This document shows positions 62,701-64,000 of a DNA stretch of 64,000 bases, piece by piece (positions within the stretch are counted from its first letter, which is position 1; every line of letters starts with the position of its first letter). A program made the translations under genes and the position numbers. The DNA is taken from contig NZ_RAHW01000006.1 in assembly GCF_004117875.1 (NCBI RefSeq), positions 186,001 to 250,000 of the forward strand. The letters run 5' to 3'. Source of the stretch: Geomonas oryzae. Lineage in GTDB: Bacteria; Desulfobacterota; Desulfuromonadia; Geobacterales; Geobacteraceae. Under the pieces are notes generated by a model. It saw nothing but the letters and a program-made list of their open reading frames with translations. It made no database searches and was not told the origin of the DNA.

Positions 62701-62908
62701 GGATGGTGTACGCGAGCCCCGCCTCCCGCGCGACCTCTTTCCAGAGTTCCACGGCGAAACCGCCGGCGGTCGCGTCGGTGCTTCCGGTGGAGAAGGGAGG
62801 GAAGTTCTCCTCGCTTCCTACCACCAGCGTTTTCTGTGGGTGGTAAGCGGCCGGTGCTGCTGCAACGGAGACTATGAGGCATAGGATGAGGATGAGACTT
62901 TTGAACAT
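59747..62908 (-). CDS. Hybrid histidine kinase with SBP, PAS, PocR and receiver domains
   Basis: A 1,053-residue sensor. Signal peptide about 1-20; periplasmic SBP_bac_3 domain about 28-250 (SEENFPPFSTGS, VDVLVNIATSDERHRYTEF); TM helix about 264-283; PAS about 300-425 (YVNREVSELFGKPEEMILGK); coiled coil; PocR domain about 495-655 with a cysteine set (HPEACKNCLESD, RCKNNMWDMVTPI); H-box GGVAHDFNNILQ; ATPase domain (NLATNARDSMP, DSGTGMDE, GKGTGLGMAI); C-terminal receiver about 930-1050 (AEDDAEV, LMDMIMPKKNG, MKPVRP). The start at 62908 (MFKSLILIL) matches the signal peptide. The first two-thirds parallels the kinase at 11146-12921, and the cytoplasmic part parallels 730-3291. Confidence 0.92.
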   Translation of the reverse strand: MFKSLILILCLIVSVAAAPAAYHPQKTLVVGSEENFPPFSTGSTDATAGGFAVELWKEVAREAGLAYTIRVRPWGELLQEFRDGKVDVLVNIATSDERHRYTEFSVPHVTVNGAVFVRKGDNRIRSEADLAGKSIIVFKSDLAHEYAISKGWQKQLVLVDDAREGLKLLSSGKHDAMLLSKLAGMQTLRELHINNVHPLDVKAGYAQKFTFGVHKGESDLLAALNEGLALTKADGDYDELYQKWFGVYEPKEPTFRDMLKYLLPFALLVACLAVYFFYRRNRERKASEAALRESKLRLDTILDNVGAYIFIKDTDYRYSYVNREVSELFGKPEEMILGKTDAAFFSPESVREIMISDRPVLEEGLTVRREETNLGAENEITRSYWTVKLPLRDEHGAIYGLCGISTDITELKQLEDELKKKSGQLEEELTEREITQETLQEQTALLEEQTAMLEEEVEERRRAEIALKQSEETVRHKLKAILEPEGDIGTLELSDIIDSEMLQAMMEDFYKITGMLGAVLDVSGKVLVAVGWQDICTKFHRVHPEACKNCLESDTVLSRGVASGTYRRYRCKNNMWDMVTPIEVGGRHVGNVFIGQFFYEDEPPDVELFREQARRYGFDETEYLAALERVPRFTKEAAEAGMKFYAELTRMVSTLSFASIKLSRTLAERIHLEEQLRQSQKMEAVGQLAGGVAHDFNNILQVITGYGNMLKMNETLSRKEQEWVDHILSSSERAAQLTQGLLTFSRKQVIHLEPVDLNEVIENFKKFILRVIGEDIHLKTVTYGDRLIVNADVGQLEQVLINLATNARDSMPKGGMLTIETGLQAVESPIDHESGRTELGSYAVVTVSDSGTGMDEETRKRIFEPFYTTKEVGKGTGLGMAIVYGIVKQHNGIINVYSEPGHGTTFRIYLPVQEARSETDVPVAQMEAPRGGSETILLAEDDAEVRSLVVSILSQFGYDVIQAVDGQDVVEQFAANRERVAMILMDMIMPKKNGKEAYEEISLLQPGVKVLYSSGYTADFIQNRGVSEEGIELIMKPVRPMELLRKVREVLDR

Positions 62909-63148
62909 TGCTGGCCCTTTGGTAGAAGTTCGGGTGCACTGTATCAGGCCTGAGAAAAGCAGGAACCTGGCATTAATGAGTTGAGTACAGAGAAAAGATA
63001 ACAGAGAAAAAGAAGTCGTAAAGAGAACGGTCAATTGTGGTCCGGGTTTGCCGGGGAATCGGCTGTCTAGTTGCGGGGGGGGGGCGGAGACTGCGGACGC
63101 ACCCCGTTCGATAGGTCTTCCCGGGGTGGAAAGGTGAAGCGCTTACCA

Positions 63149-63177
63149 TTGACAGCTTGATGTGAGTTATTTAATCT
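63149..63177 (+). promoter_or_regulatory. Sigma-70-like promoter of the TPR-like gene
   Basis: TTGACA, a 17-base spacer and TAATCT, ending 48 bases before the ATG at 63225. The rest of the 62909-63224 gap shows only a ten-base G-run near 63076 and no gene. Confidence 0.6.
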
Positions 63178-63224
63178 TTCGTGCGGGACTGTGGAGCACA
63201 TACTGCCGTGAAGGAGATGCCGTG

Positions 63225-64000
63225 ATGGATGATATAGCCAACAAGAGGATTGAAAAGCTGACAAACCAGGGGCTCGAGCATTTGGAGGCCGAAAGGTATT
63301 CGGAAGCTATTCAAGTCGCGATGAAGCTCGAAGAGGCCAAAGGCCCTCTCGCCTTCTACATTGCCGCCCAGGTCTTCGCCAGCTCCAAGAATTTCAGGGA
63401 TGCCGTTTCAACGATGAGGCGCGGCGTGTTGAAACGCCCCACTTTTTGGATGAACTGGTACTTCCTCGGCATCTATCTCGGTCAGCTTAATAAATTTGAA
63501 GAAGCGCTGGCTGCCTATGAGCAGGCATTGCTTTGTCCGCTGGCGAACGCGGATATGATTCGTCTCAACATGGCCTTTCTCTCGATAGCTTGTAAGGAAT
63601 TCCAGGCGGCGCTTGATTACCTTGACGGCGTCGAAAAACCTTCCCTGCAATCGGGTGCCGATCAGGCGCGAGTGGCTGCTTTGGAGGGGGTCGGCAGACT
63701 TGCCGAAGCGGAAGAGTTGGCCGAAGTCCTTCTCAAGGAGCGTACCGAGGGGGATGAGGAGTATCAAAAAAGGGTAGGGCTAGTGGCCGCGGCACTCGCG
63801 CGCATCCGGTTGCAAAAGGGACGATCAAAGGAAGAGGTCCGGAGTTTCCTGATGCATTTTCTGGAGGAGTTCGGATGCAGCACTCCGGTGCTCTTTGAAA
63901 TAGTGAAGCTGGAAGAATTACGCTACAGTGCCGATTCCAAATACTACCGCCTGGCGATTGTCTCCAAGCTCCCGATGGACCATCCCTGGTATCGGGAGGC
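63225..64000 (+). CDS. TPR-like repeat protein, 3' end outside the window
   Basis: The frame is open from ATG 63225 (behind AAGGAG) to the window edge, 258 codons. The visible part is a helical solenoid with TPR-like units: GLEHLEAERYSEAIQVAMKL, then WMNWYFLGIYLGQLNKFEEA, LAAYEQALLCPLANADMIRL and AEAEELAEVLLKE. TPR proteins serve as binding scaffolds. No enzymatic domain is visible so far. It is divergent from the hybrid kinase. Confidence 0.8.
   Translation, partial: MDDIANKRIEKLTNQGLEHLEAERYSEAIQVAMKLEEAKGPLAFYIAAQVFASSKNFRDAVSTMRRGVLKRPTFWMNWYFLGIYLGQLNKFEEALAAYEQALLCPLANADMIRLNMAFLSIACKEFQAALDYLDGVEKPSLQSGADQARVAALEGVGRLAEAEELAEVLLKERTEGDEEYQKRVGLVAAALARIRLQKGRSKEEVRSFLMHFLEEFGCSTPVLFEIVKLEELRYSADSKYYRLAIVSKLPMDHPWYRE

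Noticed and set aside
1..64000. tRNA, rRNA or other standard RNA genes
   Set aside because: No cloverleaf with TTCRA arm or ribosomal signature was recognised in the gaps between genes. A tRNAscan-SE or Infernal run would settle it.

Overview
The window looks like a piece of chromosome from a Geobacter-clade bacterium (Geobacter / Citrifermentans / Geomonas type). This is inferred from gene content, not from a marker gene: many hybrid histidine kinases with periplasmic solute-binding sensors, a CheD and a methyl-accepting chemotaxis protein, a large NAD-dependent glutamate dehydrogenase next to a Dcu-type C4-dicarboxylate carrier, a lactate permease, a UGA-decoded (selenocysteine) redox protein, and an RND metal-efflux operon followed by an organomercurial lyase. 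Most of the DNA is GC-rich. Two segments (about 36.9-43.8 kb and 47.6-53.0 kb) are clearly richer in A+T and look acquired.

Layout. 0-8.1 kb (minus strand): SRPBCC fragment, CheD, hybrid kinase, glutamate dehydrogenase and a Dcu carrier carrying an inserted parvulin (PpiC-type) domain behind a sigma-54-like promoter. 8.2-9.7 kb: a predicted selenocysteine glutaredoxin-like lipoprotein, with a bacterial SECIS hairpin, sits between two clusters of palindromic repeats. 9.7-20.9 kb: a two-component pair (SBP-type kinase plus NtrC-type regulator), a chemoreceptor, a HicAB toxin-antitoxin pair, an ABC_sub_bind sensor-like protein, lactate permease and an adenosine/adenine deaminase. 21.1-27.6 kb: DUF3135, a holin-X/DUF3618/YtxH envelope-stress-like operon, a PanE-HD-DUF3187 operon and a DUF2157/GDYXXLXY pair. 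27.6-32.2 kb: an accessory stretch with four nearly identical 145-bp palindromic repeats interleaved with an HxlR/QorB-like divergent pair, a Fic protein and a BrnT/BrnA-like toxin-antitoxin pair. 32.5-36.8 kb: K+ channel, RelA/SpoT-domain alarmone synthetase, an unknown gene, a 20-unit 21-bp tandem array and a DUF4870-like membrane protein.

36.9-44.6 kb: a K+ uptake operon (small ORF, KimA-like permease, shortened KdpD, KdpE) flanked by partial duplications of the DUF4870 and dihydrofolate-reductase-like genes. The pattern is what single-crossover (Campbell-type) integration of a circle would leave. 44.6-47.2 kb: a three-gene operon with a His-rich kinase. 47.3-53.1 kb: a low-GC accessory segment with a lipoprotein, HTH gene copies, a transposase relic and a 921-residue Hsp70-like ATPase whose phosphate-1 motif lies near residue 600 instead of at the N-terminus. 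53.1-59.6 kb: CusCBA-like efflux operon plus MerB. 59.7-62.9 kb: a large hybrid kinase (SBP, PAS, PocR, HisKA, HATPase, REC). The window ends in a TPR-like gene that is still open at the edge.

The strongest observations are the selenoprotein (missed by standard ORF calling because its UGA is read as stop), the Dcu-parvulin fusion, the rearranged Hsp70-like ATPase, the phase-perfect 21-bp array and the KimA-KdpDE island. No rRNA, tRNA or CRISPR array was recognised.
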